Assembly (NCBI RefSeq): GCF_039544205.1
Contig: NZ_BAABLF010000006.1
Coordinates: forward strand, 318,062-382,061
Reading direction: 5' to 3'
Source of the DNA: Ferrimonas gelatinilytica
GTDB lineage: Bacteria > Pseudomonadota > Gammaproteobacteria > Enterobacterales > Shewanellaceae
DNA: 64,000 nt
Position numbers and translations under genes: made by a program. This document shows, in pieces, positions 1 to 8,081 of the stretch. Below the pieces are notes generated by a model. That model searched no databases. It had not been told where the DNA came from and saw only the letters and a list, made by a program, of their open reading frames with translations. How positions within the stretch are numbered: the stretch's first letter is position 1; every line of letters begins with the position of its first letter.

Positions 1-245
1 GCTTCGGGAATGGCGAAGCGGCGCAGCAGGTTCTCGTTGTTGACCACCTCATCCACCACCTCCAGGCACATCTGGTGCAACTCTTCGGTGGGGGCTTCGA
101 TGTCGTTCTCAATCTGCTTAAGGGTGAACGCGTAGTAGCGGCTTTCGTCCCAATAGGGTTCTCCATACATCGTATGAAAATCAAACCCGTACTCCTGGGC
201 TTGGGCCTGCCAGTGGTCCCGGGGGGTGATCAGGTGACGCTGCAT
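1..245 (-). CDS. yjfC: Glutathionylspermidine synthase-like ATP-grasp protein (YgiC/YjfC family), 3' part missing
   Basis: Only the first 81 codons are in the window; the gene runs off its left edge. The ATG (245-243) directly follows the TAG stop of the DUF1190 gene, so the two are translationally coupled. The visible protein starts MQRHLITPRDHWQAQAQEYG and contains FHTMYGEPYWDESRYYAF and HQMCLEVVDEVVNNENLL, the family's N-terminal pre-ATP-grasp signature. Family members resemble the synthetase half of GspS. In E. coli YgiC/YjfC are encoded next to YgiB/YjfM-like proteins, as here. The ligation substrate is unknown, and the ATP-grasp core cannot be checked because it lies outside the window. 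Confidence 0.85.
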   Translation of the reverse strand, partial: MQRHLITPRDHWQAQAQEYGFDFHTMYGEPYWDESRYYAFTLKQIENDIEAPTEELHQMCLEVVDEVVNNENLLRRFAIPE

Positions 246-920
246 CTAACCCCCGAAACTGCGGCTGGTGGTGCGGCTGCCGGTTCGGCTGGCCTGGGCT
301 TTCTGGGCGGCCATGGTGCCAAACCCCCCGGTCCGGGTGACCCGGGTGGGGGCAGAGGGTTTCTGGAACGCGGAGGGCGCCGCCCGAACCGTACGATCAC
401 CGCGATTACCCACGACATCGCCCTTTCCGGTGACGATCTTGTCCTTGATGGGGGAGTTGGGGGCGGAGGAGCTGTAGACGGGGGCCTGGCGCGGGGCACG
501 GCCTCCCATCAGGTTACCCATCATGTACCCCATCATCATCGGCATGAACCAGCCGCCACCGGTTGAGGCCTGGGTGGTTCCGCCGGTTTGGGGATCCATC
601 GGGGCCTGGCTGACGGGGTTCTCCGGAGCCGGCTCACAATTGCCCACCCCGAAGTCCGCTTCACACTGGGCCTGGCCATCGAAGCGGGGCGCGGTGGCCA
701 GGTGGTCCATCTGGGCGGAGCCAAATACCTGGTCGCACAGTTGAGGCTGGTCCGGATAGACCTGTTTGCACTCTGCGGCGTTTCGATAGATCTGCGCCTC
801 CTCCTGTCTCGGGGCCGGTGAACAGCCACTCAGGGCCACCGTAACGGACAGGGCTACGGCAGAGGCGGTGGGCAGGGATTTTCGGAATCGGGCGCGCCGA
901 ACGTTACTACTGCGTTTCAT
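246..920 (-). CDS. DUF1190 (YgiB/YjfM-type) lipoprotein
   Basis: A 224-residue protein with a basic N-terminus and a hydrophobic stretch ending in a lipobox (LSGC, Cys33), so probably a lipoprotein. Four cysteines in the mature N-terminal half (motifs AECKQ, QLCDQVF, AQCEADFGVGNCEP) are followed by a Gly/Met segment (GGGWFMPMMMGYMMGNLMGG) and a basic Ser/Arg-rich tail ending SFGG. That layout is typical of DUF1190. A strong AGGAG lies 5 nt before the ATG, 8 bp after the DUF350 stop, and the stop abuts the yjfC-type start. Function is unknown; the conserved neighbourhood suggests a cell-envelope role. Confidence 0.85.
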   Translation of the reverse strand: MKRSSNVRRARFRKSLPTASAVALSVTVALSGCSPAPRQEEAQIYRNAAECKQVYPDQPQLCDQVFGSAQMDHLATAPRFDGQAQCEADFGVGNCEPAPENPVSQAPMDPQTGGTTQASTGGGWFMPMMMGYMMGNLMGGRAPRQAPVYSSSAPNSPIKDKIVTGKGDVVGNRGDRTVRAAPSAFQKPSAPTRVTRTGGFGTMAAQKAQASRTGSRTTSRSFGG

Positions 921-928
921 GCACTCTC

Positions 929-1336
929 CTAGTAGGTCATGCAGGCGGCGTTGAACAGGCCAACGCTGATATTGATGCTGGCCAGTACCACGGCACCGGC
1001 GATCTCATTGTTTTTTATCTTCTCGACGATGCTGGGCAGCACCACGAAGCGGACCAGGGTAAAGGTCAACAGCTGTGCCGCCATGGCGATACCCGCCCAG
1101 ATCAGGAAATCGTTGTAGGCCACCGAGTTGCTGGCGGCCGCTGCCAGGGCCAGGGTGAAGCCGAGCAGGGCACCGCCGATACTGATGGCCGCGGCGGTGT
1201 TTTTCTGTTGCGTCACCAGGGTCCACTCGTCGTACGGGGTCAGCAGGGCGTAGAGGAACTTGAACAATACCATGGCAGCCAGGCCGGTACCGAAGTAGGT
1301 AAGAAAGGGCAGCAGGCCCTGCAGTGTCGCGGTCAT
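929..1336 (-). CDS. DUF350 inner-membrane protein (YjfL-like)
   Basis: A 135-residue protein that is almost entirely hydrophobic, with about four membrane segments (near residues 8-27, 48-70, 75-98 and 110-133). The pattern GGALLGFTLALAAA followed by WAGIAMAAQLLTF and ending in AACMTY is characteristic of the DUF350/YjfL family. It is the first gene of a three-gene operon with the DUF1190 lipoprotein and the ATP-grasp gene, the same set as E. coli yjfL-yjfM-yjfC. Biochemical function is unknown. Confidence 0.85.
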   Translation of the reverse strand: MTATLQGLLPFLTYFGTGLAAMVLFKFLYALLTPYDEWTLVTQQKNTAAAISIGGALLGFTLALAAAASNSVAYNDFLIWAGIAMAAQLLTFTLVRFVVLPSIVEKIKNNEIAGAVVLASINISVGLFNAACMTY

Positions 1337-1522
1337 GATGTGCGCTTCTGATTGAGAAAACTACCGCAAGTTATCGCTGATCAAAGGGTAAATAACAAGG
1401 TTCGCTCTATTAACCTGCCTGTTTTTGCACGCTTTCTATCGTTAAGGAGCACGGTTGCCAGCACCTTGGCCTGCTCTTTCGTTGGCAGGCCCGCCTGACA
1501 GTGGCGGCGTAGGATGATGGCA

Positions 1523-1566
1523 GACCCCGGCCGTTAAGGCCATCGCGTTGGTTCGCGACCGGGGCC
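1523..1566. other. Foldable branched inverted repeat, intergenic
   Basis: CCCCGG (1525-1530) pairs with CCGGGG (1559-1564). Between the arms are two further small hairpins, CCGTTAAGG (1531-1539) and CGCG-TTGGTT-CGCG (1544-1557), so the segment could fold into a three-way junction. It lies in the gap upstream of the DUF350 operon and has no T-tract, so it does not look like a terminator. It could be part of a small RNA or a leader; nothing in the sequence settles which. Confidence 0.3.
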
Positions 1567-1742
1567 GAAAAACGCCATGACCGGGCAGAACTAATAACCG
1601 GTTGTACCGGATACGGCACGGCAGGGTTTTGCTGTTGCCAAAGAGTGAGTTCGGTTTTGATCTGCGCGAGGCAAAAGGGTAGGGGCCGAGAAAAAGGCGC
1701 TCAGAAACAAAAGCAGAGAGGGAAGTCGCGGCAAGGGGAAGG

Positions 1743-1763
1743 AAAAAGGGGCCTTTCGGCCCC
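1743..1763 (-). terminator. Rho-independent terminator of the 36-residue protein gene
   Basis: Read on the minus strand: GGGGCC, GAAA tetraloop, GGCCCC, then five Ts. It lies 27 bp after the small gene's stop, which supports that gene being a real transcription unit. Confidence 0.8.
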
Positions 1764-1789
1764 CGGAGTTCTTTGTAAACCGAGCGAAG

Positions 1790-1900
1790 TTACGCCGCCT
1801 TGCTCTTTTCTGCCTCTTCGGGCGTGGTCTTGCGGGCTTGACGATCCAGATCTTTGATCATCTGTCGGGTGCGTTTATTGCTGCTCTTACGATTGGCCAT
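1790..1900 (-). CDS. Very small highly basic protein (36 aa), function unknown
   Basis: An ATG at 1900 opens 36 codons ending in TAA at 1790. The protein begins MANRKSSNKRTRQMIKDLD and ends EEAEKSKAA. The N-terminal half is strongly basic and the C-terminal half mixed-charge, so it may bind RNA or ribosomes (inference from composition). A perfect AGGAG sits 7 nt before the ATG, and a canonical terminator (1743-1763) follows the stop, so promoter-distal signals bracket a monocistronic unit. I do not recognise the family. Confidence 0.65.
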   Translation of the reverse strand: MANRKSSNKRTRQMIKDLDRQARKTTPEEAEKSKAA

Positions 1901-2042
1901 TGGGCGCTCCTTTGCTGACAAAACCAAGTTTTATCATACGCATGCGAATGTTGTTTCGGCAAGGGGAGAAATCGGATGCCCCTGGCTGGCGTGCGCCTGG
2001 GATAAAAATCGATTGAGTGAACGGCACAACCACCCGGTGATG

Positions 2043-2095
2043 GGCATCTCGGTGGGCGGATTCGGCGTCAACCGCCGAGCTGCTCGGCGGATGCC
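2043..2095. other. Nested inverted repeats upstream of the isochorismatase-family gene
   Basis: CCGCCGAG (2072-2079) and CTCGGCGG (2083-2090) form a perfect 8-bp stem with a 3-nt loop. An outer arm, GGCATC (2043-2048), pairs with GATGCC (2090-2095). There is no T-tract. The structure lies about 160 bp before the start at 2253 and could be a leader RNA element or a protein-binding site. Confidence 0.3.
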
Positions 2096-2252
2096 GCTGG
2101 GGACGAGATAGGGTGAGATAGGATGAATTGGAGAGAAGCAGGGATTTGAATTACTTAACCGCGACTCTGGCTTGCCTTCAATCATCACAACGATTTTGCC
2201 GCGATAAGGGGAATGGCCTAAATTTGGTGTCGGTCCGGAACAGGAGAGTGGC

Positions 2253-2792
2253 ATGTTATCAAGAGAAACGGCAGCGCTGATGCTGGTCGATGTTCAGGGC
2301 AAACTGGCCCGCACCATGACCGAGCCGGACCGTCTGATCCAAAACCTGGCGACCCTGATCCAGGGCGCACAGGCGCTGTCGCTGCCCATCTTCTGGATAG
2401 AGCAGTATCCCCAGGGGTTGGGGCCCACTCACTCAGAGCTGCAGCGGCTGCTGGATGGGGTTAAACGCTATGAAAAGATGAGTTTCGGCGTCGGCGGTGA
2501 CCCTGAGCTGATGTCCGATCTGGCCGTCAGCGGCCGCCACCAACTGCTGCTGTGTGGTATTGAAAGCCATGTCTGTGTCTACCAGTCTGCGGCCCAACTG
2601 CTTCAGGCGGGGTTCGAGGTGGATGTGGTGGTTGACGGAGTGGATGCCCGCACCCCGCTGAATCGCCGGCTCGGCCTGGAGCGGATGCAGCGCCTCGGGG
2701 CCCATCTCACCTCGGTGGAGATGGCGCTGTTTGAGCTGACCGAACGCTGCGATGACCCGGCCTTTAAGAGCATCCTGTCGCTGGTGAAGTGA
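2253..2792 (+). CDS. Isochorismatase-family cysteine hydrolase
   Basis: A 179-residue single-domain protein of the YcaC/isochorismatase-like fold. The expected Asp-Lys-Cys triad is visible: Asp13 in LMLVDVQGKL, Lys75 in RYEKMSFG and Cys108 in LCGIESHVCVYQ. A CAGGAGA motif precedes the ATG with normal spacing. There is no operon partner: the gene is flanked by a structured leader and a bidirectional terminator. Members hydrolyse or transfer amides and related carbonyl compounds; the substrate cannot be told from sequence. Confidence 0.9.
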   Translation: MLSRETAALMLVDVQGKLARTMTEPDRLIQNLATLIQGAQALSLPIFWIEQYPQGLGPTHSELQRLLDGVKRYEKMSFGVGGDPELMSDLAVSGRHQLLLCGIESHVCVYQSAAQLLQAGFEVDVVVDGVDARTPLNRRLGLERMQRLGAHLTSVEMALFELTERCDDPAFKSILSLVK

Positions 2793-2844
2793 GCGGTTTC
2801 TCGCTGCGAGCAAAATAAAAAAGTGAAAAAATATCGAGATAATA

Positions 2845-2870
2845 AAAGGCGGCTCATATGAGCCGCCTTT
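2845..2870. terminator. Bidirectional terminator between convergent genes
   Basis: A perfect 26-bp palindrome (AAAGGCGGCTCAT and its complement) with A-rich left and T-rich right flanks. It separates the isochorismatase-family gene from the convergent large secreted-protein gene. Confidence 0.85.
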
Positions 2871-2889
2871 GGGTTATCCCGGTTTTGTC

Positions 2890-5800
2890 TTAGTTACAGA
2901 CGGCACCTGGAATGTTGTTGTTGTAGTCATCCAGTTGACCGGCAAGGGTGTTGAGCAGGGCACCCAACGCACCACCATCCTTGTCTTTGCCTTTGCCAAA
3001 GCAGGCGTCGCCTTTGAACTTGGCGTCCTCCAGCGCCTGGTGTGTCGCGTTCTGGAGTGTGGTTAGTTCCCCACAGCCGGCGCCGGCAACGGCGTTCAGT
3101 TCGGACGCCAGGAGCTGTGAGCCCGCATTGAAGCAGGGATCGCTGGCTTGTTTATGACCACTGGTATCCCGTTTATCCAGTACCAAAACCGCGCTTTCAC
3201 AGTCGGTGACCGCATAGCCATATTGGTCTTGGTCATCGATCCCCAGGAAGATAGTGCCACCGGCCGCTGCCAGGGTCTCATCCAGTACAGGATCCTGGTT
3301 GCCTTTGCCGTCACAGCCGGTCCAGTTCTTCCAGAAGCCGATGGTGCGGGCGTCACCTTCTGGGGGCGGGGTATTATCCACCGTGAAGGATCGACTCTCG
3401 CCGGCCGACAGGGTGAAGTTGACACAGTAGGTACTGTTATCCGCCTCAGGGCTCTGAGAGTTAGGCACGAAGTAGTTCATGATGCTGGTCGTCCAGCCCG
3501 GCAGCACGCCGGTTTCACAGAACTGGTAGTCACCAGGCAACAACTTGGCCACCCCTCCTACATCCTCGCAATCCGGCTCGCCGGCGAAACACGCGAAGTC
3601 CACCTCGGTGTAGACCGTTGTCGTGGTGGTCGCTTTGGCGATGACAGTGCCGTCACTGCTGGTGCTGGCCCCCTTGCGGATCTCGAAGTGGAAATCCATC
3701 GACGGGGCGCCGTTGCGCTCTGTCTTGGTGACGTCAACCATGGCACGCTCCACGTTGGTGAAGGTACAGGTGACGGTTTCACCCGGGTCCACATTGAAGG
3801 TCGCGGTGGCGGTTCCTAGGTTGCCACTGCTGGCACCGGCACTCCCTACGACGGCCTCCTGGCAACTGATGTCGGTCAGATCCCAACCGGCGACCTCCGT
3901 TTCTGTGACGGTGTACTGACCGGGGGGCACTTCCAGCTCCAGGGTCTCGTTATGGCCAAGGTTACCCACCAACGCACCGCCAAAGGCGAATTCCTGCGTT
4001 GAGGTGGTCGGCTCTGTCAGTTTCTTAACCACGATCTTGCCGTTTTGGATGTTGGTGATGGTGCATTGGAAGGTACACCCGAGCTGCGCCAGATAGGCGA
4101 CGCTGAATATGCACGCATCTTCGCCCTGTGTTGTCTTGTTCAGGCTGGTATCAAAACAGCCCGAAACCACCAGGGTTTCCAGCGCTTTCTGTTGAACCCA
4201 GCCGGCTTTTTCTGTTTCGGTGATCTTGTACTGCCCCTCATCGGCACCGGCAGCGAACACTCCGCCACTGAGGTCGAATGACGCGAAGTTATCGTTACTG
4301 CCAACGGAGAGCGTATCATCCTCGGCGGTACTTGCACCTCCACCCGGTAGCGAATAGTCAAGCAGGAAGTCCCAGGAGAGTGCACTGGGGTCCAGTACCG
4401 GCAAAGTGACTTTGCGCCCTTGGATATCGGCAAAGAAGTTAGCCGCGGGTTGGTTGGTGAAGGCCACGGTCTTGCTGCAACTCTCCGGGCCGTTGGCAAC
4501 GAGCGACACCATTTTCGGGTTGGCTCCTTGCGCATTCCAGCCGTTAGCGGCCTGCTCGGTGACGGTGTAGTCGCCGGGAGGTAGGTTCTCGATCAGGGCT
4601 TCGCCGTACGTGCTGCCTCCAGGGATGGTGATGGTTTTGCTGGCAACCTGCTGCCCGCTACTGTCCTTGACGGTAAACACCCAGTCGGTGTCGGAACTGA
4701 TGGAGATGGTCAATGTTTTGGTGATCTTAAGATCGATCTTGGGATCCGTGGTGAAGTCCGTTTTCGCCGAGGCATCTACGGTGACATTCTCCGCCAATTT
4801 GATACTGGCGGTGTCCTCCAGGGTTCCATCCACATCCCGACCTTTCTCCACGCTGACGGTCTTGGTGAAGGTGATGGTGGCACTGTCGCTCAAGGCAACG
4901 GACTGCCAGGTGACCGGACCATTGGTGCTGTTGGTTGGGGTGTAGTCCAGGAAACTGCCGCTGGCACCGGTGGGGTCATCGGTGTAGAAGTCATAGTAGT
5001 CCGCACCGGCACTGATCTTCTCGACGTCCGTCACGACCACTTGCTGATTTACTGTGTCACCGGGGGCGATGTCGCCGTTGGGCAGGCTGTACTCGGCGGC
5101 AAGAGTGCCCGCAACGATGGCACCTCCGCCCAAGATATCATCGACTTCAATAATGCAGCTGAGCTCATTACGAATATCCCGGGTACCGGCGGCCAATTCA
5201 TGTTCGATTTCCGGGCTCACCATGCTGCCGGCGGCAACTTCGAACTCGTAACCGGACACGGTAGCGACCAGGATCTCTCCCTGTGCATCGTTGGGTTCAT
5301 CGCCATAGACCTTGTCTTCGCAGGTGTAATACACGGTGCGACTGGAGGGGTTGGTGGCGGAGATGACGGTTGTGGCGGTGAGGGAGTCGGCCTGGGTTTC
5401 GCCCTTGGTGAGCTTAATTTCGACGCTCACGTCCTTGCTCAGTTCACTGTCTTCGAGGTCACAGGTATTGCCAAAGCCAAAACTGACCGGATCGGCGGAT
5501 TTACTCAATGACCACTTGATGGTGCTGTCCTCCACGGCACTCATGGTTTTGCTGAGCACCTGCGGCTGAACGTCCGAGGGGATGGGGATACTCTGATCTC
5601 CCGTACCCGCGACCACGAAGGCCCGGTTGCTGGAACCGCTGATGAGGCTGGATCCGATCGCCAGGCGGAAGGTGGTGTCGATCACGCATACCGTATCGGG
5701 GTCTTGGGTGATCTCCACAACCTGAACCACCTGGTTGTAGGCACCACCGATACCAAAATCGCCGATCTGGTTGGGACCTTCCTCAGTCACAACACAACTT

Positions 5801-6345
5801 GCGTCGGAAAGCTCTTCGACCAGGCCTAACACGGTAATCCGGTCGTAGCCGATCTCAAGGTTGGTGGGATCCATGACGATCTTGTTGTCGCCACCTATCA
5901 CAATTTTGTAGGTTTCTGCACTGGCGGCGCCGGAGGAGTCTGTCCCGATTCGGTGAGGTACCTCATCGAGTTCTTCCCACTGCTTGCCGAGGTTCCCGTC
6001 GGTGTAGGAGTCCCCGGTATCCGGCCAACCGGGATCGGTTAGGTAGTCGTTGTCACAGTAGAAGACACCATTGCCTGGGTCGTAGGTCGTTTCGGTGCTC
6101 TTGTCGAGGTTACAACCCTCGAAATCGAAGCTGTAGGCGTTGCTCGGGGCGTCTGCTACAGGGTCATACCCCGCAATGGGATCGACGGCGTGGACACCGA
6201 AGCTCATCAACGCGCCCAAAGTCAGTGAGGTGCCAAGCACCAGAGCGCGAAGAGGATGACATCGGGAGGTCGTAATGGTGGGCTGGCAGGCTGTGGAGCA
6301 AGAGCTCCCACCTACCAGCGGCGTTTTGACTGGACTGCTTTTCAT
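2890..6345 (-). CDS. Large secreted protein with prealbumin-like repeats and a GFWKNW C-terminal domain
   Basis: The start is placed at 6345 because GGAG lies 8 nt upstream and the next in-frame upstream Met lacks such a site. The product has 1151 residues. A basic N-terminus precedes a hydrophobic segment (ALVLGTSLTLGALMSFG) and a likely cleavage after VHA, so it should be exported. The middle has DUF11-like beta domains. Residues about 580-950 carry four related units, each with a G-x-Y-x-x-x-E core and most with a following GW (GDYTVTEQ, GQYKITETE, GQYTVTETE, GDYQFCETG), typical of SpaA/prealbumin-like folds. Near residue 1003 is RTIGFWKNW, a motif found near the C-terminus of some bacterial surface proteins. 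There is no LPXTG or obvious anchor. A CsgD-like regulator is encoded just upstream. Role in surface or matrix adhesion is inference. Confidence 0.75.
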   Translation of the reverse strand: MKSSPVKTPLVGGSSCSTACQPTITTSRCHPLRALVLGTSLTLGALMSFGVHAVDPIAGYDPVADAPSNAYSFDFEGCNLDKSTETTYDPGNGVFYCDNDYLTDPGWPDTGDSYTDGNLGKQWEELDEVPHRIGTDSSGAASAETYKIVIGGDNKIVMDPTNLEIGYDRITVLGLVEELSDASCVVTEEGPNQIGDFGIGGAYNQVVQVVEITQDPDTVCVIDTTFRLAIGSSLISGSSNRAFVVAGTGDQSIPIPSDVQPQVLSKTMSAVEDSTIKWSLSKSADPVSFGFGNTCDLEDSELSKDVSVEIKLTKGETQADSLTATTVISATNPSSRTVYYTCEDKVYGDEPNDAQGEILVATVSGYEFEVAAGSMVSPEIEHELAAGTRDIRNELSCIIEVDDILGGGAIVAGTLAAEYSLPNGDIAPGDTVNQQVVVTDVEKISAGADYYDFYTDDPTGASGSFLDYTPTNSTNGPVTWQSVALSDSATITFTKTVSVEKGRDVDGTLEDTASIKLAENVTVDASAKTDFTTDPKIDLKITKTLTISISSDTDWVFTVKDSSGQQVASKTITIPGGSTYGEALIENLPPGDYTVTEQAANGWNAQGANPKMVSLVANGPESCSKTVAFTNQPAANFFADIQGRKVTLPVLDPSALSWDFLLDYSLPGGGASTAEDDTLSVGSNDNFASFDLSGGVFAAGADEGQYKITETEKAGWVQQKALETLVVSGCFDTSLNKTTQGEDACIFSVAYLAQLGCTFQCTITNIQNGKIVVKKLTEPTTSTQEFAFGGALVGNLGHNETLELEVPPGQYTVTETEVAGWDLTDISCQEAVVGSAGASSGNLGTATATFNVDPGETVTCTFTNVERAMVDVTKTERNGAPSMDFHFEIRKGASTSSDGTVIAKATTTTTVYTEVDFACFAGEPDCEDVGGVAKLLPGDYQFCETGVLPGWTTSIMNYFVPNSQSPEADNSTYCVNFTLSAGESRSFTVDNTPPPEGDARTIGFWKNWTGCDGKGNQDPVLDETLAAAGGTIFLGIDDQDQYGYAVTDCESAVLVLDKRDTSGHKQASDPCFNAGSQLLASELNAVAGAGCGELTTLQNATHQALEDAKFKGDACFGKGKDKDGGALGALLNTLAGQLDDYNNNIPGAVCN

Positions 6346-6675
6346 CGTTTCTACTCCTGACAAAACCAGTAAGAAGTCCTGCAACGGGATCGATGCGGGT
6401 CATGAATTTGATGACAGCAAACGCGTTTAGCCGCGACCGGAAAAAGGTCGTGTCTGAGGATGAGAATCGGGGACGCATTCGCTACGGAAACTGTATGTCG
6501 GGACGGGAGAGATATCTCTGAGTAAGAGGGACTAGGCAAAATTACTTACATTTGTCTAACGCATTGTTTTATATGTGATAAATCCCAGTGGTTCTGGCTG
6601 TGACGTGCGTTTCAAGACGGTGCTGTGAGTGCCATTGCAGGGCGCGCTGCTATGAACACCGTTGTAAAACTGGGG
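6346..6675. promoter_or_regulatory. 330-bp gene-free region upstream of the secreted-protein gene, with a 12-bp palindrome
   Basis: No coding region is supported. The stretch is AT-rich around 6535-6590, where a promoter for the minus-strand secreted-protein gene is likely, though I see no convincing -35/-10 pair. A perfect 12-bp palindrome, AGAGATATCTCT (6508-6519), lies between that AT-rich patch and the gene and is a candidate regulator site. Confidence 0.35.
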
Positions 6676-7335
6676 TCAACCAAGATCCGGGCGCTGTATT
6701 TGCAGCAGACGACTCAGTTGGGTGCGCCGGTGGATCCCGAGTTTGTGAAACACCGAGGCCAGGTGGGTATGGACGGTGCGCTCGCTGATGGTCAGCTGTT
6801 TGGCGATCTCCTTGTTACTGAATCCTTTCACCACATTCTCGCTGATCTCCCGCTCCCGCTCTGTCAGGCACTCCCAAAGGCTCGGCGCTTTGCCCGTTTC
6901 AGGGGGTTTTGACTCTGGGTTCAGGGCCAGTTTCAGCATCTCACTGGCGAGGCTGCGGGGTAGCCAGAGCTCCCCGTTGGCCAGGGACGCTGCCAGCCGG
7001 TTCAGATCCCGCTGGCGCTCATAGCCCCCGAGCCAGCCATAAAAGTTGTGCCCGATAAGCCGGTTGAGCACAGTCATTCTGGGCTGGTGGCCAAGCAACA
7101 TCAGGCGGGTCTTAGCGGGGAGTAGCAGGACGAGGCACTCGAGCTGCTGCTGGGGAAGGGCGTCGTCCTGGATGATCAGAAGATCGAACTCTTGGCTAAG
7201 AAGCGGGTCGCCATGGGAGAGGTGCTGGCACCCCATTGGAGGTTTTAGTTGGAACAGGGGGTGTTCCTTGAGGGCGAAGAAAAGGGGCATCGAACGCTTG
7301 GCCGTTTCGACGGCCCAACCTGTAACAAAGATCAT
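6676..7335 (-). CDS. LuxR/CsgD-like transcriptional regulator
   Basis: The ATG at 7335 has AGGA 8-9 nt upstream; a possible TTG start at 7365 has no such site. The 219-residue product has a receiver-like N-terminal region without a clear phospho-acceptor/Lys set and a clear LuxR helix-turn-helix at about residues 148-205 (LTEREREISENVVKGFSNKE, then ISERTVHTHLASVFHKLGI). This is the organisation of CsgD-type regulators, which control matrix and adhesin genes. It lies directly upstream of the large secreted-protein gene on the same strand but 330 bp away, so it may regulate that gene rather than share its transcript (inference). Confidence 0.85.
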   Translation of the reverse strand: MIFVTGWAVETAKRSMPLFFALKEHPLFQLKPPMGCQHLSHGDPLLSQEFDLLIIQDDALPQQQLECLVLLLPAKTRLMLLGHQPRMTVLNRLIGHNFYGWLGGYERQRDLNRLAASLANGELWLPRSLASEMLKLALNPESKPPETGKAPSLWECLTEREREISENVVKGFSNKEIAKQLTISERTVHTHLASVFHKLGIHRRTQLSRLLQIQRPDLG

Positions 7336-7412
7336 ACCGCTGTCCTGTAACCGGCGTTGTGCCAAATTATAGAAGACAGCGTGGCCCCGGTTTGACCTGG
7401 AGTGAAGCGGGA

Positions 7413-8081
7413 CTAGGGCGCAGAGATGCGATAGCAGTAGCGCTCAAGCAGGCCCGGCAGTTGGGCCAAGATGGTGGGTTTGAGGGCGATCTCCACCTCG
7501 GACAACTGGGCTGCCAAGGCCTCCGCATCGAGCTGTGATAGGCTCGGCACGGCGATGGGGGCGTAGCTGAGGTGCCAGGGTTCCGGTTTGACGCCACCGA
7601 GGTCCGCCCGGTAGGGCCGGTAGAAGCCGTAGTCCGCCATATTCTGCTCCAACCATTCGCTGAGCTCATGGCAGGGGCCGCCTGAGTCATACTCCCAGGG
7701 CTCCAGACGGAGGTCATCCCGGCTCAGGGCGCTGGCATCAAAGATATCGAGGTCCGTGCCCCAATGATGGCGGGAGGTGCCGGGCAGGGCAGACCAGGCG
7801 AGGATGGCGTCGAGAATATCCGCATCGCTCATCAGGGTGACATCGCAGGGGCGCTGGTGGGCATCCATCAGGGGCCGGGCGCCCCGGGCTTTGCCGTTGA
7901 AAATCGCCAACTGGCGCTCGAAGGAGCGCCATCCTGAGGCTATCTCTAACTGGAAGCCGGCTTGTCCGGCTCCCTCGCACAGCGCTTCGAACGCCCGGGC
8001 GGTGCGTCGCTCCAACCTCTGTCCCTGACAGCTGACCAGGTGGTCATCACTTAAGCCAAGCAGCGCATCCCCTTTTAACAC
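7413..8081 (-). CDS. M15-family D-alanyl-D-alanine carboxypeptidase-like protein (VanY type)
   Basis: The GTG at 8081 overlaps the dapE stop (GTGTTAA) and has GGAG 8 nt upstream, so the two genes are coupled. The 222-residue product shows the M15 zinc-peptidase pattern: SGWRSFERQ, then SRHHWGTDLD (His105, Asp112) and EPWHLSY (Glu167, His170). No signal peptide is evident, so a cytoplasmic role or non-classical export must be considered. Family members trim D-Ala from peptidoglycan peptides. Coupling to dapE, which makes the diaminopimelate used in peptidoglycan, fits a cell-wall theme. Confidence 0.85.
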   Translation of the reverse strand: MLKGDALLGLSDDHLVSCQGQRLERRTARAFEALCEGAGQAGFQLEIASGWRSFERQLAIFNGKARGARPLMDAHQRPCDVTLMSDADILDAILAWSALPGTSRHHWGTDLDIFDASALSRDDLRLEPWEYDSGGPCHELSEWLEQNMADYGFYRPYRADLGGVKPEPWHLSYAPIAVPSLSQLDAEALAAQLSEVEIALKPTILAQLPGLLERYCYRISAP

